Of a DNA stretch of 64,000 nt, positions 12,151 through 23,834 are shown one piece after another. How positions within the stretch are numbered: the stretch's first letter is position 1; the number at the start of each line of letters is the position of its first letter. The stretch covers positions 73,423,237 to 73,487,236 of the forward strand of contig CM055316.2 of assembly GCA_029255685.2 (NCBI GenBank). Direction: 5' to 3'. The notes beneath the pieces were generated by a model. The model was not told the origin of the DNA and searched no databases. It saw nothing but the letters and a program-made list of their open reading frames with translations. The DNA is from Silene conica (taxonomy: Eukaryota; Streptophyta; Magnoliopsida; Caryophyllales; Caryophyllaceae). Position numbers and translations under genes: made by a program.

Positions 12151-12686
12151 TTTTTTTTTTTTGTTGAAAGGTAAGTATTATATCAAAAACCAAAAGGCCA
12201 CATATACAAGGGAGAGTCTATATCAATTACATAAGATTGTGTCTCCTAAGCCAATTCATTTCATCTTCCCTGTAGTTAGTATCCTTTTTTCGTCTGATCC
12301 GAGCCCGAATATCATCCACAATTTGACGAGCTAATTTCCGCGGATTTATCAAGTACAACTCATGTTTGCTCTGGTTTCGTTGGGTCCATATACGGTATAT
12401 GTTGCTCATCAGCAAAGCAGCTACAACAGCCTTATGAATGGGCCTTCCTACGCTTGCGACACACAATTGAAGCGCATTATTAAATGCTGGGATCTTAATT
12501 CTTGTATACTTATCAACCTCCTGCAGCACTATTATTTCACTATAAGTGCAATAAAAAACACATGGCTTACACTCTCAATATGACAGCCACATAAGAAACA
12601 TAATGGATCAACCTCAATGCCATAGGACAGTAGTTTGTCCTGCGTTCTGAAGGCTGACTGAGCATATAGCCAACCCGCAAATTGGT
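12151..12686 (-). pseudogene. LINE 3' end: zf-RVT domain and poly(A) tail
   Basis: On the minus strand the reading includes QFAGWLYAQSAF, then C-x2-C-x7-H-type residues (PLCFLCGCHIESVSHVFYC), the zinc-binding zf-RVT domain that follows reverse transcriptase in plant L1-type elements. A basic C-terminal segment follows (IYRIWTQRNQSKHE). A run of 12 T at 12151-12162 is the element's poly(A) tail on the minus strand, which fixes its 3' end and direction. The stretch that should link this to the RT C-terminus at 36464 is missing at the junction with element B, so that insertion was accompanied or followed by loss of LINE sequence. Confidence 0.85.
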
Positions 12687-14266
12687 GTTTTACATATTTT
12701 TACACGCATTTTGTCGCTCATTTACTATGTTTTAGCCTTTATTTCCCAACAATTGTCTACTTTCGTATTTTTATACACTTTTGCAGATTTATGCGGAAAA
12801 GGGACGATTTTATACCAAACTTATGCCCTCGGGATCTTTCATAACCAAGGAACGAAGGAAAGTCCACTCAAAATGTTGACCAAGTGCCGAGAAGTCAAAC
12901 CGAGACAAATCAAAGCAATCCTACAGGAAAACGGGTCGACCGACCTACTACTTGGGTCGGCCGACCAGGCCTCTGTTATGGAAAGCCCAGAAATCTCTGA
13001 AGCCCGTCAACAGGTCGACCGACCCACATAGTAGGTCGACTGACCTCTGCGCAGACCCAGAAGCTTTCCGGAAGCCCATTGAAGTGTTAGAGTCATTAGG
13101 AAACTCTAATTTTCCGCCTACTTAAGCAAATTAGAGGATTAGGGTTTTGCATCATCTTTTATCAATCGATCTTTTATCATTGAACTTTTATCATTCAGTT
13201 TTATTCAGTTCTTAATCTAGTTTTATTATCTTAGAATTTAGTTTCATCTTTAGTTGTAATCTTTCAATAAATTCTCAAACACTTTTAGTTTGTTCATCAA
13301 TCTTTTGAGCATTCATCAATAAAGTTGTTCCTTTCCGTCTCAATTCCGATTTCCGGTAATTCTCTCTTAATTTCAGTTCCATTGTTATTAGTTTAGAATT
13401 ATTATTTTCGGTTTAAGATAGAATCCCAAAGCCTTATTAGCGATTGCATGTTTAGATTGATATTCATTATGATTTCCATGTTTATTCCTGTTTTCATTGT
13501 TGTTTTGGTAATCATGAGTAACTAATTTCATATGTTAGGATGTAGGGGGTAGATATGCGTAGGTAATATAGATTCCGAGACCGAATGTAGTAGAACCTTG
13601 GTCGGCCGACCTGCCTAACGGGTCGGTCGACTGAGGTTGCGGTCGGCCGACTGGGCTAGCTGGTTGGTCGACCCGCTCGCGTTTGTATTCTGTTCGTTTT
13701 ACTTCGTTGACTATAGTATTCTACAATGAGACCCAAGGGAGACTTGTAGGATGTTAGTAATGACCTACCCAAGATTGAAATATACGGGGAGGGCATTGGT
13801 TTACGCCTTAAGACGACTAGGTTATCCAAGACTGAAAGGTATGTGACCTAGGATTTAGGAATCACCCTTATTGTTGACACCCAATAATTGTGAGACCTAG
13901 GAACTAATAGCATAGGCCGAAACGAGCTATTAGGTAGCATAGACCTAAAGGATATGTTACACCCCTTGCGCGACTGCAATACATGTTGACTTAGGATTTA
14001 TATTATCTTAGCTATTTATTACCTAATCATCCTAGCATCTCTTTTATTATAGTTTTATTCTCATCTCTATTTATTTGTTTTATTTTCATATTTGATTTTA
14101 GACTTAGCAATAATCAATCAAACCCCCACTTTTGTTACCCTAAAACATTAACATCAAACAATAAACATTCCCCACCTCTCTGTGGTTCGACCCTGACTTT
14201 CACTATCTATAGTTAAAGGTTAGGAATTATAAATTTTATCTTTGGTACCCTCAACGACGGGCATCA
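12687..14266 (+). repeat. 5' LTR of B
   Basis: It matches the two halves of the 3' LTR (21488-22199 plus 35572-36463) and ends CGACGGGCATCA directly before the primer site. It carries paired 12-mer modules at 12934/12955, 13013/13034, 13600/13621 and 13641/13662. From 13245 onward it belongs to the first unit of the tandem duplication. Confidence 0.85.
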
Positions 14267-17200
14267 AATTTTGGCGTCGTTGTCGGGGAGGTGATGCCAG
14301 TGTTTATTGTTTCTTGTTTTTGTTTCTTTTGTTTAAGGAACTTTTGTTCCTTAAACCTTCTCACTTTTTTCTTGTAGTTTCCATCTTATGCGCAGGTCAG
14401 TTCAAGGAGAACTCCTACCACTTGACCACGAGCTTGAGAAAACTCTAAGAGAAAAGAGGAAGCTGTTACTAGAGAATAAGGAAGGAGGCTCACCATCTTC
14501 CCTATTCCAGGAGGACATCTTTGAACAACCACCTTCACCAAAAACACCAACTTCACAACCAAATTCACCTCATAATCCATCCACACCAAAAACACCATCA
14601 TATACCTATTTCCAAGTTTTTCCAAAAGAAGAAGAGAACATGGCCGTGGAAGCTACCATCGCCAGTCACTCCATGCCTCAGGTGAAGGACCTATACAAAG
14701 GGTTCACTTTACCTGCAGGTACTGGGAAGCCATTCGAGGCCAAGCCTGCCTATATCACAATGGTTGAGAAAAACCAATTTGGAGGCTCGGCCAATGAGGA
14801 TGCTGCAAAGCATATTGAAATCTTCACAGATTACATATGCTCTATTGCACCCCCAGAAGGAGTGACATAGGACCAGATTAAACAAACTATGTTCATCTTC
14901 TCTCTCAGGGATTCTACAAGGGAATGGTATAGAGATCTAGACCGCACTGCTGCGGGGGTCACAGATTGGAACACCTTGGCCTTGGCATTCTACAGGAAGT
15001 ACTACTCTGCGGCCAAGACCAATGCTTTAAGGGCACAGATAACAAGTTTCAAGCAAGGGCCTAATGAAGACTTTAGTGAGGCCTGGGACAGGTTCAAGAG
15101 ACTTGTTCGATCCATACCACATCATGGATTCGAACAATGGTTTCTATGCAACCAGTTCTACAACGGTCTCTATGACGACAACAGGGCCTACTTGGATGCT
15201 GCAGCCAACGGAAGATTCCAAGAGAATTTTGGAGAGACTAAAGGTCTCAAGATAATAGAAGATGTTGCTGTCCACCGTGCTAAACATGGAACTTCCCGCG
15301 GTAACCAAAGGAAAGCTGAGTCTAACGTAGCTGCTATGGAGGCCTTGATGGCCAAGTTAGATAAGCTGGAGAGTGGTGGGAAGTTTCATCTTTAGTTGTA
15401 ATCTTTCAATAAATTCTCAAACACTTTTAGTTTGTTCATCAATCTTTTGAGCATTCATCAATAAAGTTGTTCCTTTCCGTCTCAATTCCGATTTCCGGTA
15501 ATTCTCTCTTAATTTCAGTTCCATTGTTATTAGTTTAGAATTATTATTTTCGGTTTAAGATAGAATCCCAAAGCCTTATTAGCGATTGCATGTTTAGATT
15601 GATATTCATTATGATTTCCATGTTTATTCCTGTTTTCATTGTTGTTTTAGTAATCATGAGTAACTAATTTCATATGTTAGGATGTAGGGGGTAGATATGC
15701 GTAGGTAATATAGATTCCGAGACCGAATGTAGCAGAACCTTGGTCGGCCGACCTGCCTAACGGGTCGGTCGACTGAGGTTGCGGTCGGCCGACTGGGCTA
15801 GCTGGTTGGTCGACCCGCTCGCGTTTGTATTCTGTTCGTTTTACTTCGTTGACTATAGTATTCTACAATGAGACCCAAGGGAGACTTGTAGGATGTTAGT
15901 AATGACCTACCCAAGATTGAAATATACGGGGAGGGCATTGGTTTACGCCTTAAGACGACTAGGTTATCCAAGACTGAAAGGTATGTGACCTAGGATTTAG
16001 GAATCACCCTTATTGTTGACACCCAATAATTGTGAGACCTAGGAACTAATAGCATAGGCCGAAACGAGCTATTAGGTAGCATAGACCTAAAGGATATGTT
16101 ACACCCCTTGCGCGACTGCAATACATGTTGACTTAGGATTTATATTATCTTAGCTATTTATTACCTAATCATCCTAGCATCTCTTTTATTATAGTTTTAT
16201 TCTCATCTCTATTTATTTGTTTTATTTTCATATTTGATTTTAGACTTAGCAATAATCAATCAAACCCCCACTTTTGTTACCCTAAAACATTAACATCAAA
16301 CAATAAACATTCCCCACCTCTCTGTGGTTCGACCCTGACTTTCACTATCTATAGTTAAAGGTTAGGAATTATAAATTTTATCTTTGGTACCCTCAACGAC
16401 GGGCATCAAATTTTGGCGTCGTTGTCGGGGAGGTGATGCCAGTGTTTATTGTTTCTTGTTTTTGTTTCTTTTGTTTAAGGAACTTTTGTTCCTTAAACCT
16501 TCTCACTTTTTTCTTGTAGTTTCCATCTTATGCGCAGGTCAGTTCAAGGAGAACTCCTACCACTTGACCACGAGCTTGAGAAAACTCTAAGAGAAAAGAG
16601 GAAGCTGTTACTAGAGAATAAGGAAGGAGGCTCACCATCTTCCCTATTCCAGGAGGACATCTTTGAACAACCACCTTCACCAAAAACACCAACTTCACAA
16701 CCAAATTCACCTCATAATCCATCCACACCAAAAACACCATCATATACCTATTTCCAAGTTTTTCCAAAAGAAGAAGAGAACATGGCCGTGGAAGCTACCA
16801 TCGCCAGTCACTCCATGCCTCAGGTGAAGGACCTATACAAAGGGTTCACTTTACCTGCAGGTACTGGGAAGCCATTCGAGGCCAAGCCTGCCTATATCAC
16901 AATGGTTGAGAAAAACCAATTTGGAGGCTCGGCCAATGAGGATGCTGCAAAGCATATTGAAATCTTCACAGATTACATATGCTCTATTGCACCCCCAGAA
17001 GGAGTGACATAGGACCAGATTAAACAAACTATGTTCATCTTCTCTCTCAGGGATTCTACAAGGGAATGGTATAGAGATCTAGACCGCACTGCTGCGGGGG
17101 TCACAGATTGGAACACCTTGGCCTTGGCATTCTACAGGAAGTACTACTCTGCGGCCAAGACCAATGCTTTAAGGGCACAGATAACAAGTTTCAAGCAAGG

Positions 17201-17528
17201 GCCTAATGAAGACTTTAGTGAGGCCTGGGACAGGTTCAAGAGACTTGTTCGATCCATACCACATCATGGATTCGAACAATGGTTTCTATGCAACCAGTTC
17301 TACAACGGTCTCTATGACGACAACAGGGCCTACTTGGATGCTGCAGCCAACGGAAGATTCCAAGAGAATTTTGGAGAGACTAAAGGTCTCAAGATAATAG
17401 AAGATGTTGCTGTCCACCGTGCTAAACATGGAACTTCCCGCGGTAACCAAAGGAAAGCTGAGTCTAACGTAGCTGCTATGGAGGCCTTGATGGCCAAGTT
17501 AGATAAGCTGGAGAGTGGTGGGAAGTTT
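13245..17528 (+). repeat. Tandem duplication of 2,142 bp within B
   Basis: Unit 1 is 13245-15386 and unit 2 is 15387-17528. Each holds the 3' two-thirds of the LTR, the primer site, the leader and the first part of gag. The junction and both outer edges share AGTTT (13240-13244, 15382-15386, 17524-17528). By eye I found two differences, and in both unit 2 agrees with B's 3' LTR. Confidence 0.9.
14272..14289 (+). other. Primer-binding site of B
   Basis: TGGCGTCGTTGTCGGGGA follows the LTR end by a few bases and resembles the TGGCGCCGTTGCCGGGGA site typical of Athila/Tat-group elements. A second copy lies at 16414-16431 in the duplicated unit. Confidence 0.8.
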
Positions 17529-19413
17529 GAGATTGGGAGCGGGAGTAAAGGAGGAATGTACCAGGTGAATGTCGTTCAAGACGGACCTTTTGTTTGTGAG
17601 AGATGTGGTGGAGAGGGGGCACGTGTCAAAGTTTTGTACCTCATCTAACGAGACATGTGCCGCCTTTCAGCATTATCGTGGGAACAATTTTTATGATCCA
17701 AATAATAATAATGTCCATCCCAACATGAGGTGGACAAGCCAGAATGTCCTCAACCCACAACACTTACAACCTCAACAAAATTCCACATACATCCGTCCAC
17801 ATAAGCAAGGTTTCCAAAAACCACCCTTCAACCCTCAACCACCTTCGAACCCACCACCCAATACGGATGCTCTCATCCAACACCTCATTGGGTTAGTTCA
17901 GAAGGAATCTCAGGCAAGGGAAGCAGGGATGAAGATGTTAGAGTCCCAAATTGCTCAAATCGCGAGCAAGAATGATACTAGGGCTCCGGGTCAACTTCCG
18001 ACCAAGACAGACCAAAAGAAAGAGACTCTAAACATCATATCGCTGAGAAGTGGAGCTAAGGTGGGAAGTGAGGGAGCAGGCGAGAAGAATAAAGCGAAAC
18101 AGCCGAAGCCGAGCAGCAGCGAGGAAGGTCGACCGACCCAGAAGCCAGGTCGACCGACCTCTGAGCAGATTCCAGAAACTCTGGAAGTACAGGAAGTCGG
18201 TCGATCGACCGAGGAGGAGGGTCGACCGACCCCCTACGCTGAACAGGGGAACGCTTTCAGACCTGAATTGCCGGACAACTTAAGGGACTTCCTTTTCAGG
18301 GTGATAATCACCCCTAGGTTTCTGAGAAGGGCTGCAAATACTGAATCTTCCGCCCCTCCTTTTCCAGAGAGACTCATACCAACCAAGGAACAGGTATCGT
18401 TTGATAAATTTAAAGACGTAATTCAATCATTAAATGTTCAAGTTCCGTTTTTAGAACTAGTTCAACATGTTCCTTCGTATCTTAAATTTATGAGACAACT
18501 TTTGTCAAGAAAGCGGTCTTTAGATAAGGTTGAGTAAGTCGCCCTCACTGAAGAATCCTCCAGCTTCCTATCACATGTCATTGCCCCTCATAAGCTGGAG
18601 GATCCTGGAAGTTTTTTTGTACCTTGCAATATAGGAACCTTCCCTGTTAAAAAGGCCCTATGCGATCTAGGAGCCAGTATTAGTGTCATGCCTCTAAGCG
18701 TAGACTTAAAACTCGGGATGACAAATTTTGCAGTAACTAGTATGACTGTCCAGATGGCTGACCGTACATCCATGGAACCCATAGGGGTGTTGGAAAACAT
18801 CCCTGTGCGCATTGATAGGTTCTTTTTCCCAGTCGACTTTGTAGTTTTGGACATCCCTGAGGATGCCCACATACCTATAATACTAGGGAGACCTTTCCTC
18901 CACACTGCAGGATCCATCATAGATGTAGGTACTGGGACCTTGACCTTCAAAGTAGGGAAGCATTCTATTATTTATGGTATATCCTATAGGAAGAAGGATT
19001 CTATGACCCCTATTACTTGTAATGCTATTGCTTCTGAAAAGAAGTATAAGGTCATCACTACTTCTCCTACTTTATTACCTACTCCTATACCTGTTTTTAC
19101 ACCTCCGCCCCAGATTGGGAGCATTATGGAGGATGCTTCTTTTGTGACTAGTGCAGGAATTGGTTTGGGGAAACCCACAATAAAGGAGGTTACTGTACAA
19201 AGAGGAGGACTAGGGATCCTAAGCTACAAGGAGGACCCGGAGATTGCTGACAAGGAGGACAAGAGAAGGAGAAGAAAAGCTCAAGAGAAGAGTCCGTCGC
19301 ATATGCTTTGCGACGGAAAGGAGACGTGTTTTGCTATCCAAAGAAACACGGTGGAGACTACAGCATATCGCCAGAAGCCGTGGTCTGAGATATTCCGCAC
19401 CTTTAGCGGATAG
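16530..19413 (+). pseudogene. Athila-like gag-protease region of B (broken)
   Basis: Gag features include KPAYITMVEKNQFGG, a FIFSLRDSTREWYRDL block, FYRKYYSAAKT, RAQITSFKQGPNEDFSEAW and DAAANG, which is the Athila/Tat Gag pattern. A proline- and asparagine-rich stretch and a basic linker follow, the latter coding GRPT/GRST pairs (18127-18231). The protease segment (about 18660-18970) shows LGASISVMPLSV, DFVVLDIPEDAHIPIILGRPFL and IIDVGTGTLTF, as in Athila proteases. No polymerase follows. A partial duplicate of the gag start lies at 14388-15386. The region has about three interruptions. Confidence 0.85.
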
Positions 19414-21487
19414 TTGTTTAAATTTTAAGCCCCTAAGACAATTTACTTTCTGTTTTGTTGAGACTTTTTAAATTTTGTTTGCTTTAAGTTTTAGAACTTT
19501 TTCGCTTTGTTGCGTAGTTAAGACAATTTTTGGACTTGGTTCTGGGATCTCGCGCATTTGTTGGGCGCATATATGATGATTTTTCAGGTTTGAGGAAGAA
19601 TGACTTGGTTACCACAAGTTATTTCCGAAGAAAAGAAGGCCGCGTGCAGCAGAGGCGGTCGACCGACTAGAAACATAGGTTGGTCGACCTGGTCCCTGCA
19701 TTTCTGGAATTCCTACAGTCCGCAGGAAGTTCGGTCGACCAGAGACATAGGTCGGTCGACCTATCCTTCTGTTACAGCATGCTCGTTTCTCTCACGGGAA
19801 TCATGTAACCATCTTGGGTACTTGGGTGGCACGGCTGGCCACCAAAACCTCCCAGCTTACGCTGGTTTGGGGAGTTTTTTTTTCTCATGCACTTAATAAT
19901 CCAGTGAGTTCTTTCCAATTTTCCTTGGTTTTTATTTTCCTTGCATCTTTTCTTTAATTTTCTGAAACCTTTACTTAGGCTAATGCACAATGGGGACATT
20001 GTGCGGGTTGGTTTGGGGAATGGTTTCGTGTCACATGCATTGTTCCATTGCATTTTGTCACACATTTACCTGCATTTCCGTATTGCATTGTTCTTTTCTT
20101 TGTTTTCCTTACATATACAAAAATCCAAAAAAATAAAAAATAGAAAAATTTCAAAAATTTCAAAAAAATGCACGTTTATTTTAGCATATAGGTCGAGTTG
20201 GAACGAGAGTATTTCAAGGATGATCTTTGCTATCTTACATGTTTATGCCTTTACATTGCCTTGTCAACTTGTTTTAGTATGAGAGTCTTTTGCATATCTA
20301 CGAGTTTTTTGTCAATTTGTATATCTTGAGACTTGACTTATGCCTTGGCAACCTACTATACATTCTAAGTTTTAGAGCTTATTTCCTGGTTTCATTCTTA
20401 AACCAGTTGTCTAGGATGTGAGTAGTACTCCCCTTGGAACATGTTACATCAATATGCATAAACATGAACTTGAATTGCTATATACTTGTTTTACTATCTC
20501 GTTTTGTAAGTTTCGGTACGTGCATTTGGGATCCCTTTTCTCGTATTTACCCATAAGCTTCACATAGCCAAAATTGCCTTTTTATTCCCCCAAAACTACA
20601 TCCCATACTTAGCCTACCTTTCCAAGCTAGTATTTGTGGTCTTTGGTTCATTTTTGAGGCATCTTGGTTTATATGCTATCCTGAGCAAAAAGAGAAAAGA
20701 AAGAAAGAAAACAAAAGAAAGAAAAGAACAAGAAAAGTTCAGAAAAAAGGAAAGAAAGAAAAGAAAAACGAAAAAAGTCAAAAACGTACAGAAGTCAGTC
20801 GACCGACCACCTTCATGGGTCGGTCGGCCAACTGACAGCATCAGAAATTCAAAATTTCGTTCTAAAATTCCTTTGTTTTTATGTGTTACCACTCCCGTGC
20901 TTTATTCAAAATATTTGGGATTCCTTTCTTATATTTAATGTGAGAGTTGTGCCACAAAAGAGCATTTTCTTAATGTCAAAAAGTTGTGAAATATGTCGTG
21001 GGAACCCGGTTTTACTAGCTTGGCTACTAACCCCACAAATCCAAAAACATCTTAACCACTTTTTACCTTTTGCCTCACATATCTTTCATTACCTCAATTG
21101 CATGTATCCGAGTCACTTAATGAGTTTGTTTATACATAGTTGTAGAATTCTTGTTCATGTTAAATTGCATGCATGTTTTCATTGGTCGCAGTTAGGTGAG
21201 TGTCTTTACAATAATACTTCTTCCTATCTTTTACATATACTCACCCTTTGCTTCATGAGTGTCTCGATCGTACCGCGAGAGTCCATGGTATAAAGTCTCT
21301 ATAGTCTTTATTTTTGCAAGTTTGACAACACCATAACTCGTTTGCATGATTTGAATGCTTTCTCATTTTGTACTTGGCATCGGTTTAGGTTTACATGTAA
21401 ATTTCGCTCTGAGATTGAAATCGTTCCATTAGTTAAGATCGAGTTTAATTCTTGCTTGAGGGCAAGCAAGGTTTGGTTTGGGGAATT
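19414..21487 (+). other. Non-coding 3' region of B
   Basis: No domain is recognised where polymerase would be expected. It contains three 12-mer pairs (19657/19678, 19729/19750, 20797/20818), a purine-rich tract (20683-20790) and, at the end, the polypurine tract before the 3' LTR. Much of it is T-rich with short frames only. Confidence 0.75.
20683..20790. repeat. Purine-rich low-complexity tract
   Basis: About 100 bp of almost only A and G (AAAGAAAGAAAG-like) on the plus strand. The apparent lysine-rich frame across it is a composition artefact. Confidence 0.85.
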
Positions 21488-22199
21488 TGATGCGTGTCTA
21501 TTTTATGATGTTTTACATCTATTTTTACACGCATTTTGTCGCTCATTTACTATGTTTTAGCCTTTATTTCCCAACAATTGTCTACTTTCGTATTTTTATG
21601 CACTTTTGCAGATTTATGCGGAAAAGGGACGATTTTATACCAAACTTATGCCCTCGGGATCTTTCATAACCAAGGAACGAAGGAAAGTCCACTCAAAACG
21701 TTGACCAAGTGCCGAGAAGTCAACCCGAGACAAATCAAAGCAATCCTACAGGAAAACGGGTCGACCGACCTACTACTTGGGTCGGCCGACCAGGCCTCTG
21801 TTATGGAAAGCCCAGAAATCTCTGAAGCCCGTCAACAGGTCGACCGACCCACATAGTAGGTCGACCGACCTCTGCGCAGACCCAGAAGCTTTCCAGAAGC
21901 CCATTGAAGTGTTAGAGTCATTAGGAAACTCTAATTTTCCGCCTACTTAAGCAAATTAGAGGATTAGGGTTTTGCATCATCTTTTATCAATCGATCTTTT
22001 ATCATTGATCTTTTATCATTCAATTTTATTCAGTTCTTAATCTAGTTTTATTATCTTAGAATTTAGTTTCATCTTTAGTTGTAATCTTTCAATAAATTCT
22101 CAAACACTTTTAGTTTGTTCATCAATCTTTTGAGCATTCATCAATAAAGTTGTTCCTTTCCGTCTCAATTCCGATTTCCGGTAATTCTCTCTTAATTTT
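21488..22199 (+). repeat. 3' LTR of B, left part
   Basis: It begins TGATGCGTGTC right after the polypurine tract and is interrupted by element A. The 5 bp at 22195-22199 (ATTTT) and 35567-35571 (ATTTC) are A's target duplication with one base changed. Confidence 0.9.
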
Positions 22200-23160
22200 T
22201 GTAACATCCCGTATTTTCGTAAAATCTATTTTAAGCGTTTTAAATTATTTTAAGTTATAAAATAATATTTTAATAATTTATTGTGAAAGATTTTAATTTA
22301 AATAGTAAGATCCGTCTTAAGAACCTTAAGTCCTTAAGACGAATACAAACTTGGTAAGGTTAAGTCCCAACTTAAATATCCGTTCAAGTATCCTAACCCG
22401 TTTAATTGACTCGGAAAGGACAACCCATAAACCCCCCTAAAACCCTTTAGTCGATATATTCATTCATCATCTTCAACTCTTTCCACTGTAAACTAATTTC
22501 TCTTAAAACCTCCATTGTTAACCTCTTCTTTTGCTCTTTTCTCCATCATCCGTCTACCGACTGAAGGTAATAATAACATTTTCGGAATCCTCATTTAATT
22601 TCCAAGCCATCTATCACTTTCGTTTTTCAAATCCTTAACTTCGAAAATGGGGTTGTTTCGCATAAATTCCGTTTTCTAGCCCTTAAACCCGTTTTTCGTG
22701 CTAGTAGGTGAAGGATTGGAGAACCCGGACATTGATAGCTTCGTGGTAGAGGAGGATCTTTAAGCCGGAGTGCATTTAAGGTGACGATACTGAGAAACTC
22801 GACCTTAATGTGAATATTAGCAAGTTTTGATGTGTTCCTATATTTGTTTCTGATTTTTGTTAATGTTTAATGATCAAAGGACTTAGTATCATGTTTAGGA
22901 TTGTTCTTATGTGAAGAATTCATGCTTGGTGATGTTGTTATATGTTCTTAAGCTTATTTTCAGTTTTTCACAAGTTAAGACAGATACATTGAATTAATCG
23001 TTTGAGGATTGTTATGGAATTTGTTTGCTGTTAGAAAGTAGTGTTGGATGATTGGAAATGTTGGGTAAACCTTACTTGTAACAATTTTGAAGAATTAGTG
23101 TCGATTTGTGGTGTTTTGAATAATCTGGAAATTCACGTTTTTCGTATCAGGCTCTCTGAG

Positions 23161-23541
23161 CCGGTCGACCGACCGGCCGCCGGTCGACCGGCTGGGAGCG
23201 CTTCTTGGGTGTTTTGCGTATTCTGAGAAAGTTTGGCTTGGGACTGCCAGCCGGCCGACCGGCTGCCTGCCGACCGGCTGGTGGTCTCCTTGTGTTGTTT
23301 GTGTTTTGCGAAAACCATAGGAAGAAGGGAGCCCAGCCGGCAGACCGGCCGCCTGCCAGCCGGCTGGGAGTACATGTGGGGTGGTTTGCGAGTTTGTAAA
23401 GGCTAAGGGAATGGGTTCCCAGGCAGCCGACCGGCTGCCTGCCGACCGGCTGGGAGTCCCTTTGTGTTGTTCTCGTTGTAAAAAGAAAAGAGGCTGAGTG
23501 GATCACCAGCCGGCCGAGCGGCTGCCTGCCGACCGACTGGG
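23161..23541. repeat. GC-rich palindrome array in A 5' LTR, five units
   Basis: Units start near 23161, 23250, 23335, 23422 and 23508, about 87 bp apart. Each has a GC-rich double motif such as CCAGCCGG...CCGGCTGG, while the spacers between are diverged. The 3' LTR has fewer units (33788-33981), so the array changes length. Long minus-strand frames here are translations of the palindromes and not genes. Confidence 0.85.
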
Positions 23542-23834
23542 GATCCCTGTAGGCTATTTTTGTTGAAATTCGCGTATAACTTTCGAACGATTGATCGGTT
23601 TTGATTGAAACTCGTTTTGTGTACCCTTGATATGTTTTTGAGGTTCCCGGAGGATGGGCGACACTATATTGGGTTCAGGAATGGAGTGAGGATAGAGACC
23701 CCCCGGTCGGGTAACCGAAAGGGAAACCGGCTCTCCCTCAACTTAGTTCCCGGGGTCAATTAAGTGTTGATTAGAAGTGAAGAAAAGTAGAACTATAGAT
23801 TAGTTCATAGGCTTTGGTTGATATTGTATTGATG

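Noticed and set aside
20636-20892. Lysine-rich small protein and its antisense partner
   Set aside because: They arise from the purine-rich low-complexity tract; composition explains them.
23133-23506. Long minus-strand frames rich in AGRPAG-like words
   Set aside because: They are translations of the GC-rich palindromic repeats in the LTR; the equivalent frames change in the other LTR copy.
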